A stretch of DNA of 56,614 nucleotides from JBEATZ01 sp041178545 (GTDB lineage: Bacteria; Planctomycetota; UBA1135; UBA2386): positions 1 to 56,614 of the forward strand of contig JBEGVB010000014.1 in the NCBI GenBank assembly GCA_041178545.1, in the 5' to 3' direction. A program made the translations under genes and the position numbers. Position 1 is the stretch's first letter, and each line of letters starts with the position of its first letter. The notes beneath the pieces are model-generated. The model was not told the DNA's origin. It saw only the letters and a list, made by a program, of their open reading frames with translations, and searched no databases. Shown piece after piece: positions 28,452 through 36,894 of this stretch.

Positions 28452-29567
28452 ATGATCGATGTGGCAGTGCTCGCCGGCGGCAGGTCGCCGGAACACGATG
28501 TCTCGTTGGCCTCGGTGCGGCAGGTGTTCCACAACCTGGACCGCGCGCGGTGGCGTCCCTGGCCCGTCTACCTCGCACGCGACGGCGGCTGGTACCCGGC
28601 GCGCGCCCCGCTCGCAGCGGGTGCAATCTGGGACCCGCAGGACCTCGCTGCCTCTGCTGGCCGGATGCGGCCCGGAGCGGCACTGGACTGGCTGCTGGAC
28701 CATGCACGCGTCCAGGTGGTGCTGCCGGTGCTGCACGGCCCGTACGGCGAGGATGGCACCGTGCAGGGCATGCTTGAGCTGTACGACCTGCCCTGCGTCG
28801 GGTCGGGCTGTGCGGCCTCTGCTGTGGCGATGGACAAGGTCCGCACCCGACAGGTCTTCGAGTCCATGGGGATCCCGATGGCGCGCGGGCACGTGCCGGC
28901 GACGCCGTTGACGCACGCCGAGGCGCGGGTGGAGTTCGAGGTACTGCAGCAGCGGCTCGGCACACCGTGTGTCGCCAAGCTCAACTGCTCGGGCAGCTCG
29001 GTGGGGGTGCAGCGCATCCGCACCGAGACGGACCTGCAGCGGTTCTTCGACGAGTTCCGCGGCGTCTCGCGCCGTTGGTTCGCGGAGGAACTGCTCACCG
29101 GCGAGGAGATCACCGTCGGCGTGCTGGGCAACACCGGCAGTGAGCTGCGTGCCCTGCCTCCCGTCGGCATCTACCCGAAGCAGACCTACGAGCTCTTCGA
29201 CAAGACCGCCAAGTACACGCCGGGCGAGACCGAGGAGGTCATCCCGCCGCGCGGGCTCAGTGCGGCGCAGGTGGCCGAGGTGCAGGAGATCGCGCTGGCC
29301 TGCCACCGTGCGCTCGTGTGCGACGGGATGTCGCGCACCGACATGATCGTGACCGCCACGGGGCCCCGCGTGCTGGAGACGAACACGATCCCGGGGCTGA
29401 CGGGCACCAGCCTGTTGCCACAGGAGGCTGCCGCCGTCGGCATCACGTTCCCGATGCTGCTCGACCTCCTGCTCGACCTCGCGCTGCAGCGGGCCGGCAA
29501 GAGCGAGCGTGCGGTGGTGCTGCAGCCAGCCCCTGCGCGCGCACCGGTGGTCACCGCGCCGCGTTGA
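28452..29567 (+). CDS. ddl: D-alanine--D-alanine ligase
   Basis: ATP-grasp enzyme of 371 aa joining two D-Ala for peptidoglycan precursors. N-terminal VAVLAGGRSPEHDVSLASV contains the family EHDVS. VVLPVLHGPYGEDGTVQGML and CVGSGCAASAVAMDK follow, and the metal/ATP site ends in VLETNTIPGLTGTSLLPQEA with the conserved Glu and Asn. The start ATG 28452 has GGGAGG 7-12 nt upstream. Presence fits recent evidence that Planctomycetota make peptidoglycan. The C-terminal 25 residues beyond the fold are Ala/Pro-rich. Confidence 0.95.
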   Translation: MIDVAVLAGGRSPEHDVSLASVRQVFHNLDRARWRPWPVYLARDGGWYPARAPLAAGAIWDPQDLAASAGRMRPGAALDWLLDHARVQVVLPVLHGPYGEDGTVQGMLELYDLPCVGSGCAASAVAMDKVRTRQVFESMGIPMARGHVPATPLTHAEARVEFEVLQQRLGTPCVAKLNCSGSSVGVQRIRTETDLQRFFDEFRGVSRRWFAEELLTGEEITVGVLGNTGSELRALPPVGIYPKQTYELFDKTAKYTPGETEEVIPPRGLSAAQVAEVQEIALACHRALVCDGMSRTDMIVTATGPRVLETNTIPGLTGTSLLPQEAAAVGITFPMLLDLLLDLALQRAGKSERAVVLQPAPARAPVVTAPR

Positions 29568-29594
29568 GCCGGGCTACCGAGGGAGGACCGTTCC

Positions 29595-31781
29595 TCAACC
29601 GCGCGAGCGTCCCTGCGCGGGCTCGGCCTGGCTGCGCAGCCACTCGACGGCGGGGTCCAGGACCTCCTTCTTGCGCGCCGTGATCGTCTCGCGACCCGCG
29701 AAGGCGGCGAGCATCTCACGGGCCCAGGTCCGGCGCGCCTCCACCGGGGTGACCGTCTTGCCGAGTCCCTGCAGAAGCTGCCGCAGTCTTTCCCCTGCCT
29801 GCTTGTTCCGCTGGGCAGGAGGGAGTGCGAGGTGGGCGGCCACGAGCTTGCGGCACTGCGCCGCGAACTGCGGCTCGCCACCGACCGCTCGCCAGCATCG
29901 CGCCAGCAGGACGGCATCGCGGCAGCCCTGCCGCTCGAGTTCCCCGAGCAGCTTCTTGGCTCCGTCCGCGTCCGCAGGCGCAGGCAACGACCGGATCCTC
30001 GCGTGGGCAAGGTCGCGCAACGTGGTCTTCAGCAAGGCATGGGCCGCAGGATCCGGCAGCGCGTCGAGTCTCGCTGCGATGCGGTCGGCCATCGCCAGCA
30101 ACGTCGCTTGGTCGTTGGCGGCAGCGATGGCCGCCTCGGCGACGGCCGCCGAGAAGGGATTGCGTGCGAGGCCTGCCTCGAGGAAGGCCAGGCACTCCGC
30201 ACGCTGTTGCGCCGCATCCATGCGGTCGAAGGCGCGGCGCATCACGAGGGTGTCGACGAAGGCAGGGAAGTCGTGGTTGACCGCCCACGCCACGGACTGG
30301 TGGAACACCATCGGCTTGCGGCCGCCCACGTCGTCGTAGTTCCACTGCGCGTGCACCGTGGTGACCTCGTCGCCGCCGGTTGCGTACTGGTCGCCCACGC
30401 AGCGGAAGCGGCCGGTGGCGGGGTCGTGGTCCATCCGGACCACGGCACAGTGGCCGGGCTGGCCGGCCGTGGACGCGGGGATCCCGCAGATGCGGTAGGT
30501 GCGCGCGCCGATGTTGCCCATGGTCCCGCACACGCCGCCGTCCTTCCACATCATCTGGATCGAGCCGTACGAGAAGGCAAGCGGGCTGGAGCGGCGGGCC
30601 GACTGCATGTCGAACTGCTGTGCGATGCCGCCGATGTACTCGCCGTAGGTCCGCATCTCGCCGTGGTCGCGGAAGCGCACCCAGATGTCCTCGCGCTCTC
30701 GCAGCGGCTGGTCGTCGGCAGCAAGCATCATCAGCACCGGCCACGGCGCCGTGAGCGGGAACCGCGGCCACTTGCGTTCGGCACGCTCGGCAGGGGAGAA
30801 CTCGTGGCGGTCGTTGCGCAGGAACCAGGCCATCGACTCCGCAGCCGTGGGCGCACGGTCGCGCTCCGCGGGCATCCGTCCCTTGGCGCGGTAGGCCGAC
30901 TGGAACAACTCGTGTGCGGTGGCAATGCGCTTGCGCTGCTCTGCATCCGCGACGGCATCCTTCGAGTGCCAGTGCACCACGCGGTCGCCGCACTCGATGC
31001 GCACGTCAGGATGCCCATGGTCGCGCATGTACGCGTTGAACTCGTCCTGCAGCGCAGCCGAGGCGATCACGTCGGCCGCATACAGCATCCGCTGCACCTT
31101 GCGCTTCTGCACCTGGGGCTTGCCGCGCGGCTTCGCCACGCCCTTCTCGTCGTACTCGAGCGGCGGCAGCTCCCTCGTCTCCACCTCGACCTCGATGGGT
31201 GCATGGTCCTCGAGGAAGTTGACGATGTGGTCGTCGCGGTCGAGCGCCCGGTCCGTGGCCTTGGTGTCGACAGGCACACGTGGGTCGCCGGGCACCACGA
31301 TGGCGAGCGGGTCACGTGGCACCACGTCGGGAAGGGCATCGGTGCGCGCCTCGGTGTCACCGTCGTTCCACGGGGATGCGGTCGTGCGCGGTGCCCGGTA
31401 CGAGGCATCGAGCGCGAAGGCGAGGGCGAGCTGTGGGTGGGTGCTGCGCACCACGTCGACCCCGAGGTCGAGTTCAAGGGCGCGCAGTTGCAGCAGCACC
31501 ACGAGCGGGTCCTTGCGGCAGCCGTAGACGCTTGCCTGACGCACCGGGTCCGCGTCCACCCAGGCGAGGAAGTCGGCTGGAAGGTCGACACCGCGCGCGG
31601 CACATGCAACCAGCGTGCGCTCTCGCGCCTCGCCCACGTGTGCCTGCACCCGCTGCACCCATGCCGATGCGGTTGCCCCCGACGTGTCCGGGCCCGCAGG
31701 GGTTGCAGGGGCCTGGGCGAGGACGCGGACGGCACACAGTCCCAGCAGGGCAACGGTCCGGATCGGCAGGGAACAACGCAT
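29595..31781 (-). CDS. Exported transglutaminase-like (papain-fold) protein of unknown substrate
   Basis: Exported protein of 728 aa with a signal peptide (1-22, ending VRVLAQ). The central domain holds GGVCGTMGNIGARTYRICGI (Cys418) and GQPGHCAVVRMDHD (His444, Asp451), the Cys...His...Asp spacing of the transglutaminase-like/papain fold. A similar GGVCG-(x)n-GQPGHCA arrangement occurs in uncharacterised exported bacterial proteins. The N-terminal 300 residues lack a recognised domain, and the C-terminal 220 are helical. It converges on ddl (27 bp between stops). A TAGGAT box ends 6 nt before the ATG. Peptidase or cross-linking activity is inferred from fold only. Confidence 0.65.
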   Translation of the reverse strand: MRCSLPIRTVALLGLCAVRVLAQAPATPAGPDTSGATASAWVQRVQAHVGEARERTLVACAARGVDLPADFLAWVDADPVRQASVYGCRKDPLVVLLQLRALELDLGVDVVRSTHPQLALAFALDASYRAPRTTASPWNDGDTEARTDALPDVVPRDPLAIVVPGDPRVPVDTKATDRALDRDDHIVNFLEDHAPIEVEVETRELPPLEYDEKGVAKPRGKPQVQKRKVQRMLYAADVIASAALQDEFNAYMRDHGHPDVRIECGDRVVHWHSKDAVADAEQRKRIATAHELFQSAYRAKGRMPAERDRAPTAAESMAWFLRNDRHEFSPAERAERKWPRFPLTAPWPVLMMLAADDQPLREREDIWVRFRDHGEMRTYGEYIGGIAQQFDMQSARRSSPLAFSYGSIQMMWKDGGVCGTMGNIGARTYRICGIPASTAGQPGHCAVVRMDHDPATGRFRCVGDQYATGGDEVTTVHAQWNYDDVGGRKPMVFHQSVAWAVNHDFPAFVDTLVMRRAFDRMDAAQQRAECLAFLEAGLARNPFSAAVAEAAIAAANDQATLLAMADRIAARLDALPDPAAHALLKTTLRDLAHARIRSLPAPADADGAKKLLGELERQGCRDAVLLARCWRAVGGEPQFAAQCRKLVAAHLALPPAQRNKQAGERLRQLLQGLGKTVTPVEARRTWAREMLAAFAGRETITARKKEVLDPAVEWLRSQAEPAQGRSRG

Positions 31782-31787
31782 GCGCGC

Positions 31788-31817
31788 ATCCTACGCGGCT
31801 GGGCCAGCTGCTGTCCT
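31788..31817 (-). promoter_or_regulatory. Promoter of the transglutaminase-like gene, leaderless type
   Basis: Minus strand: AGGACA, 18-bp spacer, TAGGAT, then 6 nt to ATG at 31781. Confidence 0.45.
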
Positions 31818-31865
31818 GCGGGCGTGTTGCGCCTCGCACCACACCGCCCTACGCTCCGCGAGCCG

Positions 31866-31951
31866 GCCGGAGTGGCGGAATCGGCAGACGCACGGGTTTC
31901 AAAAACCCGCGCCCCAAAGGCGTGGGGGTTCAAGTCCCCCCTCCGGCACCA
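31866..31951 (+). tRNA. tRNA-Leu (anticodon CAA)
   Basis: Class II tRNA of 86 nt with encoded CCA. The acceptor stem GCCGGAG (31866-31872) pairs with CTCCGGC (31941-31947). The anticodon stem CGGGT/ACCCG encloses loop TTCAAAA, placing CAA at 31900-31902 (reads UUG). A long variable arm (GCGCCCCAAAGGCGT region) and the T-arm GGGGG-TTCAAGT-CCCCC are intact. The discriminator base is A73, as expected for Leu. Confidence 0.97.
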
Positions 31952-31958
31952 CAACGAG

Positions 31959-31993
31959 AACGGCCGCGTACCCGACAGGGCACGCGGCCGTTT
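31959..31993 (+). terminator. Intrinsic terminator after tRNA-Leu
   Basis: AACGGCCGCGT (31959-31969) and ACGCGGCCGTT (31982-31992) form a perfect 11-bp stem with a 12-nt loop, 7 nt after the tRNA CCA end. The closing A-T pairs give TTT after the GC stem. As the element is nearly palindromic it could also stop transcription of the minus-strand PKD gene that ends at 32026. Confidence 0.8.
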
Positions 31994-32025
31994 GGCTTGG
32001 TGGGGTTGGCACCCTGGTGGCTGGC

Positions 32026-34002
32026 TCAGAAGCCCAGCAGGATCGCGGATGCGTCGCTCATCACGCCGCCAAAGGTGTTGGCCGTGGGGTCGAGCACCAG
32101 CGCCTGCTGGTAGACCTTGAGTCCGGCGAGCCCCGGGTTGGCGGGCAGCGGCAGGGTCCAGGTCACCGAGTTGCCGAATCCAGCAAGGAAGTTGGTGGAG
32201 TCCGTGCTGGCGCGGGCGAAGCAGCCGGGCATGCCGAAGAACGTCAGGTCCAGTGGCAGCGGGCCGAACAGCGAGCTGGTGCTGCTGAACCCGAGGATGC
32301 TGAAGCCCGCGGCAAGAGGCATGTTGGTGACGTTCACGCCGTAGCCGTTGCCGAGCCTGGGCCGGCCACCGGTGGGCTCGAGGGCGGGCACGCCGAGCGA
32401 GCCGGCACAGCCGAGACCGTAGAAGCCGGAGGAGCCGACGCGCTCGAGTCCTTCCTTGGCGTAGTAGAGGGTGCCGTTCCACTGGCGCGGGTTGAGTGGC
32501 GTCGCGGTGAAGGGCCCTGCAACCGCCGAGGCGATGCCCTGGAAGTTGACGGTGAAGTCGAGCGTGGTGAGGGACGTGTTGCCGGGGTTGTTGTAGTAGG
32601 TCTGCGAGTTGAGGTGGTGGATGGCAAGGCCGTAGGTCCGGCCGGGCAGCAGCAGGACCGGGCGGTCGAGGACCATGCGCGAGGGCTGGTTGCCGCCTGC
32701 GGACAGGCCCGAGCCGTTGGCACCGAGACGCCAGGCCGAGGGGTTGGTCCAGTTGGGCTGGGCACTGCCGTCGCACACCCAGACCTTGATGTCCATCGGG
32801 TTGTTGCGGTTGAGGATCGTGTTGGTGTCGAGGGCCGTGAGGACCAGGGCCTCCTGCGAGGTGACCACCAGGTCGAGGAAGCACATGCCCTGCAACTGCG
32901 TGGCGTTGGTGGCCGCAGTGAAGTTGGTCGAGAACGTGCTCGCCACGGCATCGATGCGCTGGGTCGCACTGGCGGTGCGGCACCCGTTGGAGGCGGTGAG
33001 ACGCGTGTTGAAGCTGCCGCTCACGTAGGTCCACGCGGGGTTCTGCGTGGTGTCGTCGGTGACGCCGTCCCCGTCGAAGTCCCAGGCCCACGACGTGGCT
33101 GGCGGGTTGGTGGTGTCGGTGAACTGCACCGTCAGGGGGGCAGCACCACTGGTGACGGAGGCGATGAAGGTGGGCTCGAGGGGGTCCACCGTGACCATGT
33201 TGTTCCACACGTACTCCACCGGACCGTTGGAGGTCAGGATGCGGTGCTTCACCGAGTAGGTGCCGCATGCCGGGTAGGTGTGGGTGGCGTTCTGCGTGGT
33301 GGCGTCGACCGTTCCGTTGTTGTCGAAGTCCCACTCGTAGCCGACCACGGTGCCCGCGAGGAACGCGGCGCTGGTGAAGTTCACGGCCAGCGGGGACGGG
33401 CCCTTGGGGATGTCCGCGGTGAAGTCGACGGTGTCCGCCGTGGGGATGGTGTAGTTCAGCGTGAGGCTCGGCAGGCGCGGGGTCACGGGTGCCGAGACCC
33501 ACGTGGTGGTCTGGGTGCCGATGCCAGTGATGGAGAGGTCGCTGTTGGCGTAGGTGATCTGCGCGGGCGGCGCGGTGGTGGTGCCGACGTAGCGAGCCGA
33601 CGCGTACTTGTAGACCAGCACGACCCCGTAGGCGCCGGGTGCGAGGTACACCGGCTTGTTGAGGGTCACGGGCATGCCCGTACCCGCACCAGCGGTCACG
33701 AACGGCCCGGTGGCGCGCAGTCTCCAGGTGCCCGGGGCCGGGTTGACCGTGTTGCCGGCCGCAGTGCCGCCGACCGACGTGAAGTACAGCTCGGCCGTGC
33801 CGGCGATGCCCAGGTAGGAGCAGTTGAGCACCAGGCCGTTGAGCAGCACGCCTGCAGGATTGGTGACGTTCAGGTCGAAGCTCACCGACGGCAGCACGGC
33901 CGTGGTGGGGACGTTGTTGTTGGTGGTGAACGTCGTCGTGAGCGACTGTGCGGACACGGCCGTCGCGAGCAGCAGGGCTGCGGTGAGGTGGAGGGAGCGC
34001 AT
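32026..34002 (-). CDS. Exported PKD-domain protein with a duplicated flanking beta domain and conserved C-terminal module
   Basis: Secreted or surface protein of 658 aa. Signal peptide 1-19 (MRSLHLTAALLLATAVSAQ). A beta-rich domain (20-185) is followed by PKD1 (about 193-274, GYEWDFDNNGTVD) and PKD2 (about 276-353, WAWDFDGDGVTDD). A second copy of the first beta domain (about 355-530) follows. Both copies carry the equivalent positions LNKPVYLAPGAYGVVLV and LDRPVLLLPGRTYGLAI. Residues about 535-658 form the C-terminal module (FYGLGCAGSLGVPAL...). The start was chosen by the signal peptide; upstream codons to 34128 overlap the promoter. Likely a surface adhesion or matrix protein. No catalytic motif is seen. 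Confidence 0.75.
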   Translation of the reverse strand: MRSLHLTAALLLATAVSAQSLTTTFTTNNNVPTTAVLPSVSFDLNVTNPAGVLLNGLVLNCSYLGIAGTAELYFTSVGGTAAGNTVNPAPGTWRLRATGPFVTAGAGTGMPVTLNKPVYLAPGAYGVVLVYKYASARYVGTTTAPPAQITYANSDLSITGIGTQTTTWVSAPVTPRLPSLTLNYTIPTADTVDFTADIPKGPSPLAVNFTSAAFLAGTVVGYEWDFDNNGTVDATTQNATHTYPACGTYSVKHRILTSNGPVEYVWNNMVTVDPLEPTFIASVTSGAAPLTVQFTDTTNPPATSWAWDFDGDGVTDDTTQNPAWTYVSGSFNTRLTASNGCRTASATQRIDAVASTFSTNFTAATNATQLQGMCFLDLVVTSQEALVLTALDTNTILNRNNPMDIKVWVCDGSAQPNWTNPSAWRLGANGSGLSAGGNQPSRMVLDRPVLLLPGRTYGLAIHHLNSQTYYNNPGNTSLTTLDFTVNFQGIASAVAGPFTATPLNPRQWNGTLYYAKEGLERVGSSGFYGLGCAGSLGVPALEPTGGRPRLGNGYGVNVTNMPLAAGFSILGFSSTSSLFGPLPLDLTFFGMPGCFARASTDSTNFLAGFGNSVTWTLPLPANPGLAGLKVYQQALVLDPTANTFGGVMSDASAILLGF

Positions 34003-34099
34003 GGATGGGTGGGAATGGAATGGGATGGCGACGGGAGACGAGGCGCCACTGCGCCGCGACCCCCGCCCGTGCACGCAAAGTCTTGCCTGCACGGGGCCT

Positions 34100-34128
34100 A
34101 CCATGTGACCAAGGTTTGTAAATTCCAA
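34100..34128 (-). promoter_or_regulatory. Promoter of the PKD-domain gene
   Basis: Minus strand: TTGGAA (34128-34123), 17-bp spacer, CATGGT (34105-34100) in an AT-rich patch. It predicts a leader of about 90 nt before ATG 34002. The 183-bp divergent gap to the next gene holds only this and the opposing -10 box. Confidence 0.5.
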
Positions 34129-34169
34129 CAGCCCCTGCGGGCGGACCTGCCGCCACCAAGGAGCAGGGC

Positions 34170-34175
34170 TAGACT
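34170..34175 (+). promoter_or_regulatory. -10 box of the N-formylglutamate-amidohydrolase-like gene
   Basis: TAGACT, identical to the ddl -10 box, 10 nt before ATG 34186. The predicted leader is only 3-4 nt. No good -35 is seen. Confidence 0.4.
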
Positions 34176-34185
34176 GCGTTCGTCC

Positions 34186-36531
34186 ATGGGATCGTTGCTC
34201 TCCTCACGGTTGCGGCAGTGCGTATCCACACGCTCCATGCGCGTCGTGGCCTTGACCGCTGCGATGGCTGCAGTCGTGCTGGCGCCGGAGGCCTGTGCCC
34301 AGTCCTCGCCCGGCACGACGCGGTGGGGCGCCAACCACTACGTGGAGTACGTGGTGGGCAACCTGCCGGTGCTGGTGTCTGCGCCCCACGGCGGCGACCT
34401 GGAGCCGGCGACGATCCCGGACCGCACCTTCGGGACGACGGTCAAGGACACCCGCACCATCGAACTCACCCGCGAGTTCTCCGACCGGCTTGCGCAGCGC
34501 TTCGGCCTGCGCCCCCACATGGTCATCTGCCACCTTGCTCGCACCAAGCTCGACGCGAACCGGGAGATCGTGGAGGCGGCGCAGGGCAACCCGGTGGCCG
34601 AGCAGGCCTGGAACGACTTCCACCAGTCGTGCGCAGACGCGCGCCAGGCGATCCTCGCCCAGTGGGGGTTCGGGATCTACATCGACCTGCACGGCCACGG
34701 CCACCCCGAGGGCTGGGTCGAGCTCGGGTACGCACTCTCCTCGACCCAGCTCAACCTGCCCAACTCCACCCTCAACAGCCCCACGTACGTCAACCAGAGC
34801 ACGATCCGCAGCGCGGCATCCGTGCCCGGCATCGTGTTCACGGACCTGCTGCGCGGCAACCTGAGCCTGGGTGCGGCCCTGGAGCAGGGCGCCTATGCCT
34901 CGGTCCCCAGCCCGACCAACCCCGGTCCCGGCACCGGCAACTACTTCAGCGGCGGCTTCAACACCGTCCGCTACGGGTCCCTCGACGGCCTGCCCGTGGA
35001 CGGCCTGCAGATCGAGTCGCCTTGGTCGGTGCGCAGTTCGGTGTCCGTGCGCACGCCGTTCCTCGACCGCGTGGGTGGGTGGATCGAGCAGTTCTTCTCC
35101 AACGTGCGCGGTGCCCAGCCAGCAGCCGGCAACCGCATCGTGGTCGAGGCCGCGGACCGCGTGGCCTCCGAACGCGGCGGGCGCGCCGAGTTCGTGGTGC
35201 GCCGCACGGGAGGGTTCGCGACCTCGCGCCTCGTCGCGCTGCAGTTCGTCGGCAGTGCGACGGCCGGCGTGGACTACACCACGTCCTCGCCGTTCGCCTT
35301 CTTCCCGGTCGGGGCAAGTGAGGCTCGGATCGCGGTGACCGCGCTCGACGACGCACTGGTCGAGGGCACCGAGACGGTCGAGGTGCGGCTCCCGAACGGC
35401 ACGGACACCGGGGTCCCGTCGGTAGCCGAGGTCGTCCTGCAGGACGACGAACCGAGCGCAGACCTCGCACTCTCCCTGGCCTTCGAGTCCATCGCCGGGG
35501 GCGCGCTCGCGGACGCGAGCGGCAACAACCGCAACGCCTCGGCCCTCCCGACCGGATCCGGGCCGACGCTCGTGGCGGGAGTGGTCGGCAACGCGATCCG
35601 CTTCGACGGTGTCGACGACCGCGCCAGGCTGGCCGACTTTCCCTACGCACCGGCAGGGGAGTTCACCGTGTCGTTCTGGTTCCGCGCCGCCAACACCACG
35701 GCCACGGGGTTCCGCTACCTCGTGAGCCACGGTGGCACCAGCACGACCAACCGGCTCGGGATCTACTTCGACCAGACCGACGGGAGGCTCCGCACGGCGC
35801 TGGTGTACGCCAACAACCTCACCGAGTTGGACGTGCTCGACGTGACGCGCGACCTGCGCGACGGCCAGTGGCACCACTATGCACTCGTCGCGCACACCGA
35901 CGACCTGTGCCGCGTGTACGTCGACGGGGTGCCCGAGACTGCGGCCATGTACCTCGGCACGACCGTCAACCCGGCCACCGACTTCGTGCTCGGGGCCCGC
36001 AGCGACCTCGGCGCGGGCACCCAGTTCCAGGGTGAGATGGACGAGTTCACGCTCTGGGACCGGGCGCTCTCCGCCGTGGAGGTTCGGTTGCTGCGCGAGG
36101 GCCTCGGGCGCGATGCGCTCGTGTACCCGGGCACCGGCCCCGAGCTGCAGTTGGCCACCGGTCTTGCACTGCCGCAGACGCGCGGGCCGGGGTACGACGT
36201 CAAGCTTGCGCAAGGCGGACAGCTGCTGACCGCGAGCTACGGGACGGCAACGCCTGGGCTGTACGGCTCCGTCGCCGCCCTCGTGGCCGACGTGTTCGTC
36301 ACGGGAGCCCCGCCGTCCCATCCCTCGTTCCCGGGGGTCTGGCTCGCCAACAACCCGGTCGTGGTGAACGGTCCCGTGCTGCTCGGTCCTGGCGCGGGCG
36401 GCAGCTGGAGCTGGTCCGTTCCGGCTGGTGCGGCGGGCCTGAGCCTGATGCTGCAGCCGATCGCACTCTGGAGCGCGAGTGCCAACGGCGTCTTCACCGC
36501 CGGGGACGCCCACGAGATCCGGCTGCGCTAG
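34186..36531 (+). CDS. Exported N-formylglutamate-amidohydrolase-like protein fused to Calx-beta, LamG-like and C-terminal modules
   Basis: Exported multidomain protein of 781 aa. A signal peptide ends near ACAQ (residues 36-39); ATG 34237 (MRVVALTAAMAAVVL) is an alternative start. Residues about 45-305 resemble N-formylglutamate amidohydrolase: VLVSAPHGGDLEP (62-74), LARTKLDANRE (117-127) and IYIDLHGHGHPEGW (164-177). A Calx-beta domain (about 316-423, ending VVLQDDEPS) and a LamG/concanavalin-like domain (about 428-645, IRFDGVDDRARL ... GQWHHYALVAH) follow. The protein ends in a beta-rich module like that of the PKD protein and the M14 peptidase. The family normally acts inside the cell on histidine-catabolism products; export and the adhesive domains suggest a different, extracellular amide substrate. 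Confidence 0.75.
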   Translation: MGSLLSSRLRQCVSTRSMRVVALTAAMAAVVLAPEACAQSSPGTTRWGANHYVEYVVGNLPVLVSAPHGGDLEPATIPDRTFGTTVKDTRTIELTREFSDRLAQRFGLRPHMVICHLARTKLDANREIVEAAQGNPVAEQAWNDFHQSCADARQAILAQWGFGIYIDLHGHGHPEGWVELGYALSSTQLNLPNSTLNSPTYVNQSTIRSAASVPGIVFTDLLRGNLSLGAALEQGAYASVPSPTNPGPGTGNYFSGGFNTVRYGSLDGLPVDGLQIESPWSVRSSVSVRTPFLDRVGGWIEQFFSNVRGAQPAAGNRIVVEAADRVASERGGRAEFVVRRTGGFATSRLVALQFVGSATAGVDYTTSSPFAFFPVGASEARIAVTALDDALVEGTETVEVRLPNGTDTGVPSVAEVVLQDDEPSADLALSLAFESIAGGALADASGNNRNASALPTGSGPTLVAGVVGNAIRFDGVDDRARLADFPYAPAGEFTVSFWFRAANTTATGFRYLVSHGGTSTTNRLGIYFDQTDGRLRTALVYANNLTELDVLDVTRDLRDGQWHHYALVAHTDDLCRVYVDGVPETAAMYLGTTVNPATDFVLGARSDLGAGTQFQGEMDEFTLWDRALSAVEVRLLREGLGRDALVYPGTGPELQLATGLALPQTRGPGYDVKLAQGGQLLTASYGTATPGLYGSVAALVADVFVTGAPPSHPSFPGVWLANNPVVVNGPVLLGPGAGGSWSWSVPAGAAGLSLMLQPIALWSASANGVFTAGDAHEIRLR

Positions 36532-36887
36532 GACAGCCGGTAGCAGGTCGGGTGCGCCGCGTCGGGGCCGTGCTGGGTCAGGATGCCGAGCCGCACCGCC
36601 ACCGCAACCACGGCAAGTGCCTCCTCGTGGTCGGTGCCCTGTGCCCTGCAGTAGGCATTGACCAACGCCTCGGGAGCAACCGAGACATCCCGTCCGCCAA
36701 GTTCCTCGAACAGCTCGGCGAAGACGCGGGCCGAGACCTCGAGCCGGGTGGACTGGTCCGCCTCCACCTCGTCGCCGGCACCCGAGCAGCAGGGCTCGAC
36801 GTTGGTGCCGCAGTGTGCGCACTGTCCGTGGCCGTGGACGCGCACCAGCACGAGGGGCACGCCGCAGGCTGGGCAGGCTGGGCGCAC
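36528..36887 (-). CDS. Small zinc-ribbon protein of unknown function
   Basis: Predicted 119-aa protein. Reading from GTG 36887, CPACG (5-9) and CAHCG (23-27) form a Cys4 zinc ribbon, with two further Cys at 33-34. The C-terminal part is helical (EVSARVFAELFEELGGRD, EEALAVVAVAVRLGILTQHG). It begins 7 nt after the stop of the Nfu-like gene on the same strand and probably shares its mRNA. The longer open frame to 37082 overlaps that gene and was rejected. Its stop overlaps the end of the convergent gene by 4 bp. Function unknown; an Fe-S or metal link is suggested only by position. Confidence 0.6.
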   Translation of the reverse strand: MRPACPACGVPLVLVRVHGHGQCAHCGTNVEPCCSGAGDEVEADQSTRLEVSARVFAELFEELGGRDVSVAPEALVNAYCRAQGTDHEEALAVVAVAVRLGILTQHGPDAAHPTCYRLS

Positions 36888-36894
36888 GGGTGGG

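Noticed and set aside
31615..34185. Extension of the amidohydrolase-like frame far upstream
   Set aside because: The open frame runs back through the tRNA-Leu gene, its terminator and the PKD gene. The signal peptide and -10 box fix the start near 34186.
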